Positions 9,223 to 19,654 are shown, counted from the stretch's first letter. The stretch is DNA of 64,000 nucleotides from Engraulis encrasicolus (GCF_034702125.1 NC_085871.1:36585659-36649658); one strand, 5' to 3'. Numbers and translations: made by a program. The notes: generated by a model from the letters alone, not told the origin.

Positions 9223-10516
9223 CTGGGGTGGTGTGGGTAAGGGGTAAGGGTCAGGTGGGCGTGGGCGTGGGGGATGGAGGTTGTTGGGTCAGGGGCGGAC
9301 AAGGGCAAACACGAATCGAAGAGAAGACGGACACCAAAGCGTGTGGTGGTAATGGTGGTGGTTTGTCGTGGGAGCAGACAGATAACATGTGAAATGGGCA
9401 GTCACAGACAATTTTAACATGAAACACCATCGACAAGGGAGCAGACATGGGGGACAGAAAATGCAGTTATCAGCAGACAAGTGTGACAACACAGAGACGA
9501 AGGAGAGAAGGGGAAAAGAAGAGAGAAGCCAGGCATAAGAAAGGGGAGGCTGAAAACAAATTAGTTCAGAAAAGGAGAGAGGTGGGCATTCTTTTTTTTC
9601 CCTGAGCACACTTCATAAATTCAAACGTTTGAACTATTTCAAATGTGCATCATCTGGTTTAAGTTTCCTTTCGGTAATAACATGACATGAGAGTATAACA
9701 CGAGATTGAAAAAGCACAAAAAACAGCGTTGTCAGTTGCATCCAGAACCGTGCGTGCCTATATGACAGACTGACCCGAGACTATTGCGCAATATCATTTC
9801 CCAATCGTTCTGCCGCGTGGTGGTAAGACTGGTGGTGATTAAGATTCGTTGAAAGTTGGCAAAACCAACAAAATCTGCAAAACAAATAACTTTGGAAACA
9901 TATCGCACCCTGTGCGTAAAGAGAGGAATAAAAGCACCTTACAACCCTTTACAGCTATCTTCAATCTTTAAGAAAGTGTGTCCTGAAAATCTATGCCAAA
10001 CATTTTACAACTACAATTATAATGCTGTCCAGAGTGCGCATCCGAGATTATTTACCCTTATCAACTACCACACTATAATCTAACTAACAGCGTCCAAATG
10101 AAACAAATTTCGTAAAATAACAAAAAAGGCTGCGCAAAGCTGTGCAAAAAAACAAAAACAAAAACGTTTCACCCAAAATCGGATGGCTTGAGAAAGCCTC
10201 TCCCTGCATCATAGGACAACCTGTTGCCAAATGCCTGCAAGCCACAGGTGGGAAAAATCTCAGAACGAAGTGATGTACGCTTTTCTGGACTCCACGTTTT
10301 AGTCGAACGGAAAAGGAAGCCAACAAGACACTTTTTGACAGTACATTTTGCATGCTACATAAAAAAGTAAATACAAAGTTGTTGGAGGGAAGTTTGCAAT
10401 GACTTTTTTAAGTTCGCGTACTAGTTTCCAAAAGCGTCACTCCTGTATAACCAAATATAAAAAGGAGCATAGTGAAAGTGGTACATTAATTAAAAATTTA
10501 CCTGCATTTCCTTTAC
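9223..10516 (-). other. syt10: syt10 intron 1
   Basis: The interval is about 1.29 kb, flanked by a consensus donor (CAAG|GTAAAG) and acceptor (ACCCCAG|A). It is pyrimidine-rich on the minus strand near 9230-9600. No transposon with defined ends and no RNA gene is recognised. Confidence 0.75.
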
Positions 10517-10649
10517 CTTGTATGGGGCTCTCCAACGGGAATATGTCCGAGCATTTGTCGCGGTCAATATCACCAGCGACGCAAAGCTCTGCAACCAGCT
10601 GCATAGCCCTCTGACACAGGCTTAGGCTGTCATCTGAACGGATAGTCAT
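10517..10649 (-). CDS. syt10: Synaptotagmin-10, exon 1 (N-terminal cysteine region)
   Basis: The coding part is 133 bp: 44 codons plus the first base of an Asp codon completed by exon 2. The peptide starts MTIRSDDSLSLCQRAMQ and includes AELCVAG and DKCSDIFP. It aligns with the SYT10 N-terminus (SLCQKA..., ELCFAG, KCSGIFP). Cys12, Cys23 and Cys33 match the N-terminal cysteines that form disulfide-linked dimers in the SYT3/5/6/10 subgroup. I chose this ATG because its distance to the first Cys matches SYT10. The frame stays open upstream to 10883 with further ATGs, so a longer N-terminus cannot be excluded. The donor is CAAG|GTAAAG. Confidence 0.88.
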
Positions 10650-10930
10650 CTCTTTCCTCTTAATCCATTGTATGTTAGACGAGCCGTGGGGTTTGGGGTT
10701 CATTGGAGGTGCATGCGATTCGCCACCTGCAGCTGATGCGCACGGGAGAGAGGAAGAGAGCGAGGCGCGTCCGCGTCCATGTCCTGCACGCAATGACAGC
10801 CAGCATATACTCTTCTTGGAGTAACTGGTGGTTGCGTTGAACAAAGAACCTTCAGCGCCTAGTGGCACTTTGTAAGTGGCCAATCAGAATATCGTAGCTT
10901 CGCCGTATGGACTGACTGTCATCCTAAAGT
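10650..10930 (-). promoter_or_regulatory. syt10: Putative syt10 5' UTR and promoter-proximal region
   Basis: This is the sequence directly upstream of the chosen start. It is richer in CpG around 10730-10860 than its surroundings, as expected near a vertebrate promoter. No TATA box or transcription start site can be assigned by eye. Confidence 0.35.
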
Positions 10931-10939
10931 ACACCACAT

Positions 10940-11215
10940 GGGTTAGGAATCTGTTTTAACGTGTCTCACATGAAGTGATCGATCTCTATGTTTAGTCTGC
11001 TCTGCATGCTGCCGAAATCTGAATGGGAGGTGAGAAAGAGTCATGACTCATGAGCTTGATTTACACTGTAAATGGCCAGATCCATATTTTGTAGCTAAAG
11101 TAATGCAAAAATGTAATGCCTTACATTTTAAATATAGTAAGTATAAGGGATTCTTTTGAAAGACAGTAACATGTAATCAGTAATGCATTACCGTTTTTGA
11201 GTAACTTTCCCCACA
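10940..11215. repeat. Decayed relative of the hAT element at 24941-25413
   Basis: 'TCTGCATGCTGCCGAAA...GAGTCATGACTCATGA...GCCAGATCCATATTT...GTAATCAGTAATGCATTA' runs parallel to 25160-25400. The terminal CAGTGTT end is not preserved and no TSD is visible, so this is a truncated old copy. The stretch 11216-11696 shows no further feature. Confidence 0.7.
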
Positions 11216-12042
11216 CGGTAAGCAACACATAATGGTATCACTGAAAAGAAATGAAAATCAGTGATGGGTGGTGATCAAAAAAGAAAATTGTGGTCGGCAT
11301 TAGGACAGGAAGGAAGGAGGACCCCGATAATGGGCTGAGACCCAAAAAACACCCGGGCATTTTTGGCTCAACCCCTTATCTTAGATTCTCTGTTATACAT
11401 GTATTGTCTCCAAAATGGTAATAACCAAGTCTTCATCGGTTATTTAAGACTCTCTGTTGGAATAGCAATGTTGTTATGATATAGTTGAGTGTTTCCAGAG
11501 TGAATGGACCCATCCGCAGTAAAATGCTACACTGGCCCCTCACACATAGAAGCCGTTTTCATACTAAACACTACGTGACTCAGTCCACTGTCTGCATTGC
11601 AGATGGATGAATGGGTCGCTCCTTCTAAACTGTCGGCTAGTCCCTGAGAAAAGAAAAAAAAAAACAATCAAAACAAAAACAACAGCACCTGCCCTTCCCT
11701 TACGGAAGGAAAATATACTGCAATATACTACAATTTATACTGCAATACATTAGAAAATATATCACAATATATCACAAACACGCTCATATATTTGAAAATA
11801 TATAACAATATATTATTGAACAACATATTACTATATATTGATCCATATATTTTAAAATATATGGCTGGCAAAACAAAACTGTATTCCACTATTCAGTCTG
11901 TATTTCTTGATGTTTTTAGTTCAGCAAGCACATTTTGCACGACATTGGACATTTACTCGACATTATAAAGTCATTTTAGGTGGACCATATATGGCCATAT
12001 ATAATAATATATTGATCAATATACAGCAGTCTCTGATTGAAT

Positions 12043-14356
12043 TTTTTTTTTTTTTTTTTTTTTATTTTTTTTTTTTTTTATTGAAAAAAGGATCTGATAC
12101 AAAAAAGAATCAAGATTACAGATAACAGCTATACATCCACTAAATGTAGTAGGATTTTCATTAAAAATTGTGGAAGTATAAAGACATACAAACATATAAG
12201 AACAAACTAGAGATGATTACGGATGTTATACATTGTACATTTTAAACGTGTATTAATTGCATTAGGGCACATTGAATGATGAATTGAAGATAGGTACTGT
12301 TTTAAGTCCTTCTTAAAAATGAAAAATAAAGGTTTTCTTTTTTGGACTTTACATTTGTGAATAAAAAATTTTGCTAAAAAAAGAAATAGATTGATAAGAT
12401 AGTCCCGTTGTGTGGTATTGTTTGTGTCCTCTGGAGCACCAAAATACATGACCTCCATGGTCAGTGTAAAGTCCTTGTCAATACATTCTTTAATAAAGTC
12501 AGTCAAAAAGAACCAGAACACTTTTGAGTAGTTACAGCTCCAGAATAAATGTTCCACAGTTTCAGGGTGAGAGAGACAGAAAGAACAATCAGGAGAAATG
12601 GGGGAGAATATTGACAGTCTTTGGTTACAAGGGTAACATCTATGTATAATCTTGAGAGAGACTTCAGCTACTTTATTTGTGATCATAAATTGTTTCCTGA
12701 GTGACCAAAATCTTAACCAATTGATATTTTCAAACTTATTATTCCAGTAACTAACACAAGCAGGGGTGGAACTATTATGTGTCAACAGGATAGATCTTAT
12801 TTTTTTGTTAGAGAACTCATTGCTGATAAACAGCTTACCATCAATAAAGAGAGAAGAGGGATTAAAGTCTGGCGGAGACTGACAAAGACCTTTAGGACAG
12901 GTGTCAAGAAGAAACCTGATACCAGATGGTATAGCATCAAAGATTATTGCATATTCTTTAGGTGGTACAGGAAAAGAAAACTTGTCCATAAAGTCTCTAT
13001 ATGTAAATAATACACTATTCTCATCAAATAGTTGTGAAACCAAGATGATATTCTTGTCCAGCCAAGACTGGAAAAATAAAGTTTTGTTCTTGTAAGTTAT
13101 ATCCTTATTATTCCATATAGAATATGAGTGTGGTGAGAAATTGTGATTGTACATTAGAGACCAGCAGGAAAGCATTTGTTTGTGGAAGTTTGCTAGGGCC
13201 AAAGGAAGCTTAGATATGCTGTAATTACATCGAGTAAGAAAACTAAAACCTCCCACAGATTTAAAAATGTGGTTAGGGATACAGTTCCACATGGAAGCAG
13301 GATCTTTAAGGAGTAGCTTTGCCCATTTTACTTTAAAAGAGTTGTTAAGCAAAGAAAAGTCAATGAGATTGAAACCACCTGACGAGTGATCAGCCATCAT
13401 AACATTCTTTTTAATTAAGTGAGATCTAGATCTCCATACAAAATCTACTATTAATCTGTCTAGTTTCTGGCAAAAGTCTTGTGGGACATCTAGGACCATT
13501 GCTGGATAAATGACTCGGGATAAGGCTTCAGTTTTTGCAAGTAAGACTCTTCCAGTGATGGATAAATCCCGTTGTAACCATGAATTAAGTTTTCTTTTTA
13601 TTATTGGAATGAGAGGGTCAAAATTTAATAGTGTTCTTCTTTTTTGATCCCTGCATATAGTTATACCCAAATATTTTAATTCACTTTTCACTGGGATATT
13701 GCTTATAGAAACAATTACTGAAGGTTTCAGAGCAAACAGTTCACATTTAGAAAGATTAAGGGTCAAGCCTGAGGCTTCTGAGAAAGTTTCTATGGTTTTT
13801 AAAGATAGTGGAACCTGATCTCCATTTTTTAAAAACAGGGTGGTGTCATCTGCTAATTGACTGATTAATAGTGATTGATCAGCAATAGAGATTCCCTCTA
13901 TTTTACTGCATTTAATGTGAGTGGCCAATAACTGCATAGGCAAAAGAAAAAGGAAAGGAGATAAAGGACAACCTTGTCGAATTCCCCGTTTTATGTCAAA
14001 TCTTGACGTTGTACCATTTTTTAATTTAATGGAAGCATTACTGTTTTTATACAGCGTTTTTATAGCATTGACAAATTCTTTACCAAAACCAAACACTTGC
14101 AGAGCTTTAAAAATGAAGGGATGTTCAACTGTATCAAAAGCTTTGTAAAAATCTAGAAAAAAAAGAAAACCTTCATCAGAGGAGAGGTCGGCATAGTCAA
14201 TAAGGTCAAGCACTAGTCTAATATTATTTGATATTAACCTTTCTTTCACAAAACCTGACTGACATTCATCTATTATGCTATTAAGCACACTTTTTAATCT
14301 TTTGGCAAGTATGCTTGCCAGAATTTTGTAATCGTTGTTTAGTAAACTAATTGGTC
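12043..14356 (-). mobile_element. 5'-truncated L1-type LINE with 14-bp TSD
   Basis: A minus-strand non-LTR retrotransposon bounded by a perfect 14-bp direct repeat GTCTCTGATTGAAT (12029-12042 and 14357-14370). Its 3' end is a poly-A tail, seen as T-rich sequence at 12043-12079. Its 5' end is truncated inside the reverse transcriptase domain. Poly-A tail, long TSD and 5' truncation are the hallmarks of target-primed reverse transcription. It inserted into the AT-rich left part of the 11.7-18.8 kb element, so it is younger than that element. Confidence 0.95.
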
Positions 14357-14357
14357 G
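12207..14357 (-). CDS. LINE ORF2 fragment: reverse transcriptase and C-terminal zinc-knuckle region
   Basis: The frame is open from the truncation point (RPISLLNNDYKILA, the start of the RT fingers) to a stop at 12207, about 716 codons. There is no start codon because the 5' part, including the endonuclease, was never copied. Visible RT motifs are FLDFYKAFDTVEHPF (motif A), RGIRQGCPLSPFLF (motif B), QLADDTTLF (catalytic ADD, motif C) and KYLGI. The C-terminus has a zf-RVT-like C..C..HPETVEHLFWSC region. This matches teleost L1-clade ORF2 proteins. The uninterrupted frame suggests recent insertion. Without endonuclease and 5' UTR it cannot move by itself. Confidence 0.92.
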   Translation of the reverse strand, partial: RPISLLNNDYKILASILAKRLKSVLNSIIDECQSGFVKERLISNNIRLVLDLIDYADLSSDEGFLFFLDFYKAFDTVEHPFIFKALQVFGFGKEFVNAIKTLYKNSNASIKLKNGTTSRFDIKRGIRQGCPLSPFLFLLPMQLLATHIKCSKIEGISIADQSLLISQLADDTTLFLKNGDQVPLSLKTIETFSEASGLTLNLSKCELFALKPSVIVSISNIPVKSELKYLGITICRDQKRRTLLNFDPLIPIIKRKLNSWLQRDLSITGRVLLAKTEALSRVIYPAMVLDVPQDFCQKLDRLIVDFVWRSRSHLIKKNVMMADHSSGGFNLIDFSLLNNSFKVKWAKLLLKDPASMWNCIPNHIFKSVGGFSFLTRCNYSISKLPLALANFHKQMLSCWSLMYNHNFSPHSYSIWNNKDITYKNKTLFFQSWLDKNIILVSQLFDENSVLFTYRDFMDKFSFPVPPKEYAIIFDAIPSGIRFLLDTCPKGLCQSPPDFNPSSLFIDGKLFISNEFSNKKIRSILLTHNSSTPACVSYWNNKFENINWLRFWSLRKQFMITNKVAEVSLKIIHRCYPCNQRLSIFSPISPDCSFCLSHPETVEHLFWSCNYSKVFWFFLTDFIKECIDKDFTLTMEVMYFGAPEDTNNTTQRDYLINLFLFLAKFFIHKCKVQKRKPLFFIFKKDLKQYLSSIHHSMCPNAINTRLKCTMYNIRNHL

Positions 14358-14379
14358 TCTCTGATTGAATCATCTCAGC

Positions 14380-14470
14380 TCTCATATCACGTATGACGCG
14401 CCTACGTCACGTCGTCACAACCTGAAGCTAAAGTGGCGAGAGAGCCGTCTCGGCTCGAGCGCGGTCCGGA
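14380..14470 (+). promoter_or_regulatory. GC-rich promoter-like segment with CRE/ATF-type sites
   Basis: An abrupt change from AT-rich DNA to CpG-containing sequence with closely spaced TGACG/CGTCA motifs: ATGACGCG at 14393, TACGTCAC at 14403 and CGTCAC at 14412. It lies just upstream of an exon-like segment ending in a consensus splice donor. These motifs are typical of TATA-less vertebrate promoters. That it drives the exons at 14.47-18.06 kb is inference. Confidence 0.45.
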
Positions 14471-14538
14471 TTTTAGCTCCACACTGTCGCCAGCCAGACT
14501 CCCCACCACAGTGACACAAACCAACCAGCCGCCTCGAG
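14440..14538 (+). ncRNA. Putative transcript inside the TIR block, exon 1 (start approximate)
   Basis: A GC-rich exon-like segment ends GCCTCGAG|GTAAGT, a near-perfect donor. No ATG opens a frame that continues across the junction; the frame that remains open into exon 2 lacks an ATG. I treat it as a 5' untranslated exon of a long non-coding or short-ORF transcript. The start is set only by the promoter-like motifs upstream. Confidence 0.45.
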
Positions 14539-15676
14539 GTAAGTTATAAAGAGAAGTTTGTTAATTTGTTAACATAAATATACAAGCATATAGTCTGAAA
14601 CGTCTACAGTGGTTGATGTGCAAAGTTTAGCCAAGTGGTTATCGAAGTTGGATGTTTGTTCATTTTTTCCCCCAAGGACTAGAAATACGTTATTTTTTTG
14701 AATTTCCCGCGCTACCAAGCTATTGTACTACTAGCGATATTTGCGTTGTCGAAATGGTGTGTAGTTCTCATTGACTGGGTCTGGTCTGGTCTGGTTCTAC
14801 ACATCTTGAAAACGTAAACGTAATACTTGGGTCGATATTATATGGTTGTGGTCAATTTCAGGTGAGCCCACTTTATTTGGCTTGTCAGAGAACGTTAGCA
14901 ACATCTATCTGGCTAATACTGCTGAGCCCCAACGTCAGCCTAGAAAGCCAGGCCTCAGTTAATTAGCCGCCTAGCTTACTCGGCTAACGCAAGGGAATCA
15001 AAGCAGAAGTGAAGTGCGACAAGATCTAAATGCACATCGCTAATTTGCTTAAAAATGGGCACTACAGTATAGTAAAATGAGGCAATGTCCTGCATTATTT
15101 TTTGGTAAAGCATAGCTGTTGTTGCTTCGGTTTTCCCATTGTGGTAACATCAATAGGTTTTTTTAGTAACTTGCTCAGGAACTAACTGCACTGTCCCGTT
15201 CTTGTAGAGCTATTGTTAGAGGTTAATGAAGCCTTGTCGTCAAATTAGTGAATTTCAAAACGGTAGCCTACACGTCGTTGTCTTCAGCTACTCTGTGATA
15301 GTTCGGAGTTTGCTTTGCTCACAGCAATTGCATTCATTGAGTCATGTTGGTGTTCATGTTTACTCTTAAACGAATGCGCGAGTCATTCTTGTTCATCGGA
15401 ATTCATTCTCGCCAGTTACATGCATGAGTTTAAGTCTTCCTTCGCTTCATCATCTTCATAAAAGAGTGCCTTCGTGCCAAGAACAGACGTGCAACTGTTA
15501 ACGATGCTGGCTGCTGCGATTTCAATGTCTTGTCTTCCCTGTTGTCGGGACGAGACACAGAGTGCCACTACGACGCTCTGCGACTGCGAGCTAGAATGCT
15601 GTAGTCTACAGAACTTCTAGTTTGTCTTGGGCGCGACATGAACTTGGTCCCCATCTCTCTTCTCTCTCTCTCCCAG

Positions 15677-15708
<32 letters not shown>

Positions 15709-15834
15709 AGATTTAGCTCACAATTCTGACAATGATATAGAAGTGATGAGCTTGGTGGGTATCCTTGTGCATATTTAAGGTTAAGTGTGTGAGTGAATGT
15801 TAATTTTCTGTTGCTCTTTTAACTTTTTTTGCAG
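14539..15834 (+). other. Intron 1 of the putative transcript
   Basis: It runs from GTAAGT to a pyrimidine-rich acceptor (TTTTAACTTTTTTTGCAG). It contains a poly-C run at 15677-15708. No other feature is recognised. Confidence 0.4.
15677..15708. repeat. Poly-C tract (about 32 C)
   Basis: An uninterrupted C run after a CT-rich stretch. Such runs are difficult for sequencing and assembly, so the exact length is uncertain. Confidence 0.9.
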
Positions 15835-15915
15835 AGGTTGCTGAAGAGGTATGCAGCGATGGTCTGGAGGAAAAAATAGTCACATGGACTGGTGTGCATT
15901 CCAGTACTTGAAATG
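15835..15915 (+). ncRNA. Putative transcript inside the TIR block, exon 2
   Basis: An 81-bp exon bounded by TTTTTTTGCAG| and |GTAAGC. It contains an ATG opening a frame (MQRWSGGKNSHMDWC...) that closes exactly at the junction with exon 3 (AAATG|A gives TGA), giving a 21-residue ORF. I do not recognise this peptide. The strong splice signals contrast with the poor coding capacity. Confidence 0.45.
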
Positions 15916-17401
15916 GTAAGCGATACTGTGCCTTTACTATGCTCACTCACTAGTGATCATGCACTAAATGGGGAATACATCTATCTGAACTTTGGGAGGA
16001 GGTTCAGACTCCCTTGGTGCAAATATAATCGTTTCAAAAATCCTTTATACCTCATTCAATCAAGCTACTGAATAAACCGGGAATAAGAGAGATTGAGTGG
16101 GACAAAATGGACCTCTGCAGCTAGTGTTGGTACTGCTGGTGGGGATGGAAGCTAGGGTAAAAGTTGGGAGGGGGATATGTAGACATGAATGTATCCCTGT
16201 TTTTATTATTTTTATGTTAATTATGGAATGGATGTAACCTAGTTATTTATTGCAGGGTGAAGGTGTGGTTGGTTGTAGGACGGTGTGTGTGGGGGGGGGG
16301 TACTGAGCTGTGTGTGTGTGTGTGCGGTGTCGGGGGGGGGGGGTTGGGGTGTCTGGACTGGATGGGTCAGGGGCAGTGGGTTAGGACATCCAGATTTAGA
16401 GTTTACTTGAGCTACATTATTAACTGCACATTGAATGTGTGAAACTTGCTGATGTAACATGTTACATTCAAGGGTTCATTGGGCTAAATGTGGTTAAAAT
16501 CATTGACCTGGGTTTACAAAGCTGGGCAATGTTGGGCACTTGTTTCAGACTATTGAAAGGAAGGAGTATGAGAATGTAACACAATGCTTAACATGAAAAA
16601 TAAAACCCTTCATGAACCAACGGTGTATTTGGCCCCAAACTAGTGGCATACCCTTCAAGTTTCAACTGCACATTTCAGCGTTCTGTGCACCTGTTCCATT
16701 TTTTCTAACAAGAAGTACACTTGTTACATTACATTTAGCTGACACTTTAATCCAGAGTGACTTGAAAGAGGTCATAGAGCATGAACTACTATTTGGCGGC
16801 AAATCACTGCTGAAAACCTGGGTCTGTGAAGGAGGGGAATGGACTTACTTTTCATTGTAGGTGGTGTGGTGTTTTATACTCCCTCTTGCCCTCTGGCTTT
16901 TCACTTGCTATGTGGACTCTGTATGAGCATTGGTAGTCAGTCAAGAGACAAAATAAATGTTTCCCAAATCATTTACAGGACTTTGGTCCATATATTCTCG
17001 CTAGCTTAGCAACATTCTTCCTCTGAGGATATGTAAAACAAAACAAAAAATGAATAATAAGATATTTTACACACCCAGGTCAACAATTTTAAGTGTTACC
17101 CCTAAATAGTTGCCTGCCCTTTTAAAGATGCACTGTTTAGGATTGTTCCCAGATTAGTTATTGTGACTATGCTGCTCATTGAAACTACTACTACCTAATG
17201 TACTGCACAGCCATGGAGAAGATTAATCTTTCATGATTGAATGGTGTAATATTCCCAGCCATAGTGAATACTCTGTCTCGCCTCGCTTGTCTACGTCACC
17301 AGCCTCTGCTTCCTTGTCGCTTCCCAACGGAAAAAGAAATGGAACGTCTCGCCTGCACAATGGGTTAGAGAGTTAACATTCTTTTTACTTTACTTTTGCA
17401 G
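15916..17401 (+). other. Intron 2 of the putative transcript
   Basis: About 1.49 kb. It holds G-rich GT sequence near 16280-16345 and the SINE-tail fragment at 16718-16770. It ends TTTACTTTTGCAG. No additional exon was evident by eye, although a missed exon could change the coding verdict. Confidence 0.4.
16718..16770 (+). repeat. Teleost SINE-tail-like fragment
   Basis: 'TTACATTTAGCTGACACTTTAATCCAGAGTGACTTG' matches the widespread teleost repeat end (TTTAGCAGACGCTTTTATCCAAAGCGACTTAC). A second copy is at 51395-51440. Confidence 0.65.
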
Positions 17402-18075
17402 ATGCTGTTGCTCAGGCACATCCAGGTGCGAGGATGGGGGAGATCCGGATGTCGCTAAATAAAAGAATCTGTGAACTGCTTCACCAAGAGAAAAAGAAGT
17501 CCATGGACAGGCCTATGAGCCCTCTTGTTGACCTTGAGTGACTGAGGCTGCGGGCGGTCTGCCCCTGAATTCACCTTCACTTTCACTTTTTTTTTATTTT
17601 TTTTTTTTTTATAAATATATCTGAAGGTGTGTGTGTGTGTGTGTGTGTGCGAGCGTGCGCGCGCGGGTGTGTGTGTGTGTGTGGGCGCGGGCACGCGTAT
17701 GTGTTTGTGTGTGTGTGCGCGTGTGTGTGAACGCGTGCATGTGTGCCAGTGCTTTATGTGAGGTGTTTCGCTTACCGGCCACAGCCACAGTTTTTGTTTT
17801 GTTTTCTTTTTGTTTTATTTGGGTTTTTTGTTTTGTTTTATTTGGTTTTTTTTTTAGAATATTTCTGCATTTACATTAAGTACAAGTTACTGGCCAAAGT
17901 GGGAGACTGAAATTGTTACTGGCCACAGGCAAGTTTCACCAGCATTTGGCCTGTTGGCCGGTGTCGTTGTCAAGTCGTTTCCCTGCCTGTCTGCCCCTCT
18001 GTCTCTGCATGTGTGAGCGGTGGTGTTAAAGGGTCGGTTGGTTTCATGTTTTTAATAAACCAATGTCAACAGTTG
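17402..18075 (+). ncRNA. Putative transcript inside the TIR block, terminal exon 3 with AATAAA
   Basis: It starts after TTTACTTTTGCAG and runs to a polyadenylation signal AATAAA at 18054-18059. The best ORF is 17434-17541 (35 codons, MGEIRMSLNKRICELLHQE..., rich in Lys/Glu). The frame is not continuous with any ATG in exon 2, and I do not recognise the peptide. The exon contains T-rich and GT microsatellite sequence (17589-17740), as is common in 3' UTRs. It may be a long non-coding RNA or the remnant of a captured gene. Confidence 0.45.
17626..17740. repeat. Imperfect (GT)n microsatellite
   Basis: A GT repeat interrupted by GC-containing dinucleotides (GAGCGTGCGCGCGCGG and similar), preceded by an oligo-T tract. 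Confidence 0.9.
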
Positions 18076-18119
18076 AATGAATTGAATTGATGTTTGGTCA
18101 TTGTTGTAATTACATTACT

Positions 18120-18653
18120 TCATAAATGCCTTGTATAAAGTACGTTACAGTATATTGTGTAGTGTAATGCAATACATAAGTCAATATGTGATTTAATTAA
18201 TAAGCCATATACTATGGGATATAATCCAATATATGCAACAGTATACTTTACAGTATAATGCAATACATTAATCAATATATGATTCATCAATAAGCCATAT
18301 ATTATGGGGTATAATTCCATATATGCAGTAATATACTGTACAGTATAATGCAATACATTATTCAATATATGATTCATCAGTAAGCCATATATTATGGGGT
18401 ATAATTCAATATATGCAGTAATATACTGTACAGTATAATGCAATACATAAATCAATATATGATTCATCAATAAGCCATATACTATGGGGTATAATTCAAT
18501 ATATGCAACAATATATTGTACAGTATAATACAATACATAAATCAATATATGATTTATCAATAAGTCATATACTATATGGGATATAATTCCATATATCCAA
18601 CAATATATTTCACAGTATAATGCAATACATAAGTCAATATACGAAAACGGCAA
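18120..18653. repeat. AT-rich minisatellite, about six 90-bp units
   Basis: The marker TAAGYCATAT recurs at 18201, 18291, 18381, 18471 and 18561, exactly 90 bp apart. Units differ by a few substitutions. Because 90 is divisible by three, a minus-strand frame stays open through the array and reads as a 30-residue repeat. This is a by-product of the period, not a gene. The array lies in the right subterminal part of the 11.7-18.8 kb element. Confidence 0.93.
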
Positions 18654-18808
18654 TAATGTCTATATTCTCGTATACCGCAAAATATATCACTTTATATTGT
18701 GCAATATACTGCTGTACAATATAAAGTGATATATTGGCAAACAATATATTGTAGTATATTATAATATATTTTCATTTCATATATTCAAAAATATATTTTC
18801 CTTCCGTA

Positions 18809-19190
18809 AGGGTTGGGCGCTGTCAGCCCACTGGGAAAATGCCCCATATGCCAGATGACCAGTCCAGTCCTGGGATGTAGGGAGGGAAGGAATTCATGAA
18901 TGACCTCCATTCCAAGGGGGCACTTTTGGACTTGATTGCTCAGCCAGTGGGCTTCATTTCAAGCAGGGCCGTGACCAGACATGTTCAAATACTGAGGTCA
19001 AATACTGTGTGCTGCACTGCATATTATGCATTTATAATGCTTCAAAACTTAAGTCTAACTCTTAAGTTTGTTTTCATTAATCACTGCCTTGAGGATGAAT
19101 GGGGGTGGCGTATATAGACTGAATTTATAATTGTTGGTCATATATTCATTTTCATCATTTTACATTATTGAAAAAAAATATATCGAGGAC
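18809..19190. other. No feature recognised
   Basis: Unique-looking sequence just outside the right end of the 7.1-kb block. No coding exon, RNA gene or transposon ends were seen. Confidence 0.6.
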
Positions 19191-19194
19191 ATGA

Positions 19195-19450
19195 CCTCTG
19201 TGTCCTCAATGGTAGTTACGGCCATGATTTCAAGGGCCCTTCCTGAAGGCTTTGGTGGCTATCTGATTATGCCCTCCACTATGGGTGCCTGCAGGGTATA
19301 GCCAACAAAGAGGGGCACAGAAGTCAGTTGTTCAGGGGCCTGGTGGGAGAGAGGGGCCCAGAATTGGGTCCTCATTAAATTGTATGTGTTGAGAGGGTTT
19401 GGGCCTTTCAGACAACTTTGTCCTGGACCCGGCCAAAGCTGCATGCCACC
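19195..19450. repeat. GGGCCC-rich dispersed repeat, copy 1
   Basis: 'AGTCAGTTGTTCAGGGGCCTGG...GGGGCCCAGAATTGGGTCCTCATTAAATTGTATGT...CAGACAACTTTGTCCTGGACCCGGCCAAAGCTG' is repeated at 55588-55705 and 56376-56505 with the same order of blocks. It is probably a MITE of the hAT type with GGGCCC motifs; ends and TSDs were not resolved. Confidence 0.65.
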
Positions 19451-19654
19451 AGAGGGGAAATGGGGGACATGCTGAAGGGGTTAGCAGTGCCAGGATGGCC
19501 AGTCAGGCTAGTGCCATGCCATTGTAGTGTCTTTACTATGTCCATATATTTCACTTCAGTGATATGTCACTGAAACTCCCGAGGGACCTCTGGCTCTGAA
19601 CCGATGGTTAAAGTATGTGTAGATAAAAAATGAAACAGTGCTGTCACTGCAAAG

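Larger units (their letters stand above)
11697..18808. mobile_element. Probable 7.1-kb terminal-inverted-repeat element (boundaries approximate)
   Basis: The left end CCCTTACGGAAGGAAAATATA and the right end TATATTTTCCTTCCGTAAGGG are perfect 21-bp reverse complements. Weaker inverted similarity extends outward (CAGCACCTGCCCTT versus CAGCGCCCAA) and inward into AT-rich, CAATATATTG-type DNA at both ends (11700-12030, 18650-18790). Between them lie a secondary LINE insertion, a GC-rich promoter-like segment, three spliced-looking exons and a 90-bp tandem array. No transposase is recognisable and no clear TSD was found. The alternative is two separate small AT-rich elements in opposite orientation flanking a host non-coding gene. 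Confidence 0.5.

Noticed and set aside
8765..9247. 160-codon plus-strand ORF
   Set aside because: Antisense shadow of syt10 exon 2, which has splice sites and protein similarity.
10650..10883. Longer SYT10 N-terminus from an ATG at 10883 or 10705
   Set aside because: The frame is open, but family alignment places the start at 10649; the upstream part has no SYT similarity and looks like 5' UTR.
14286..14288. Start codon of the LINE ORF at 14288
   Set aside because: The codon is GTG and the frame continues upstream with RT motif RPISLLNNDYKIL to the truncation point, so there is no real start.
17434..17541. 35-codon ORF as the product of the transcript in the 7.1-kb block
   Set aside because: Not in frame with an ATG in exon 2, not recognised, and short enough to occur by chance; kept only as a note in the exon entry.
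18120..18653. 177-codon minus-strand ORF with hydrophobic 30-residue repeats
   Set aside because: The frame is open because the AT-rich DNA repeat has a period of exactly 90 bp; no independent coding evidence.
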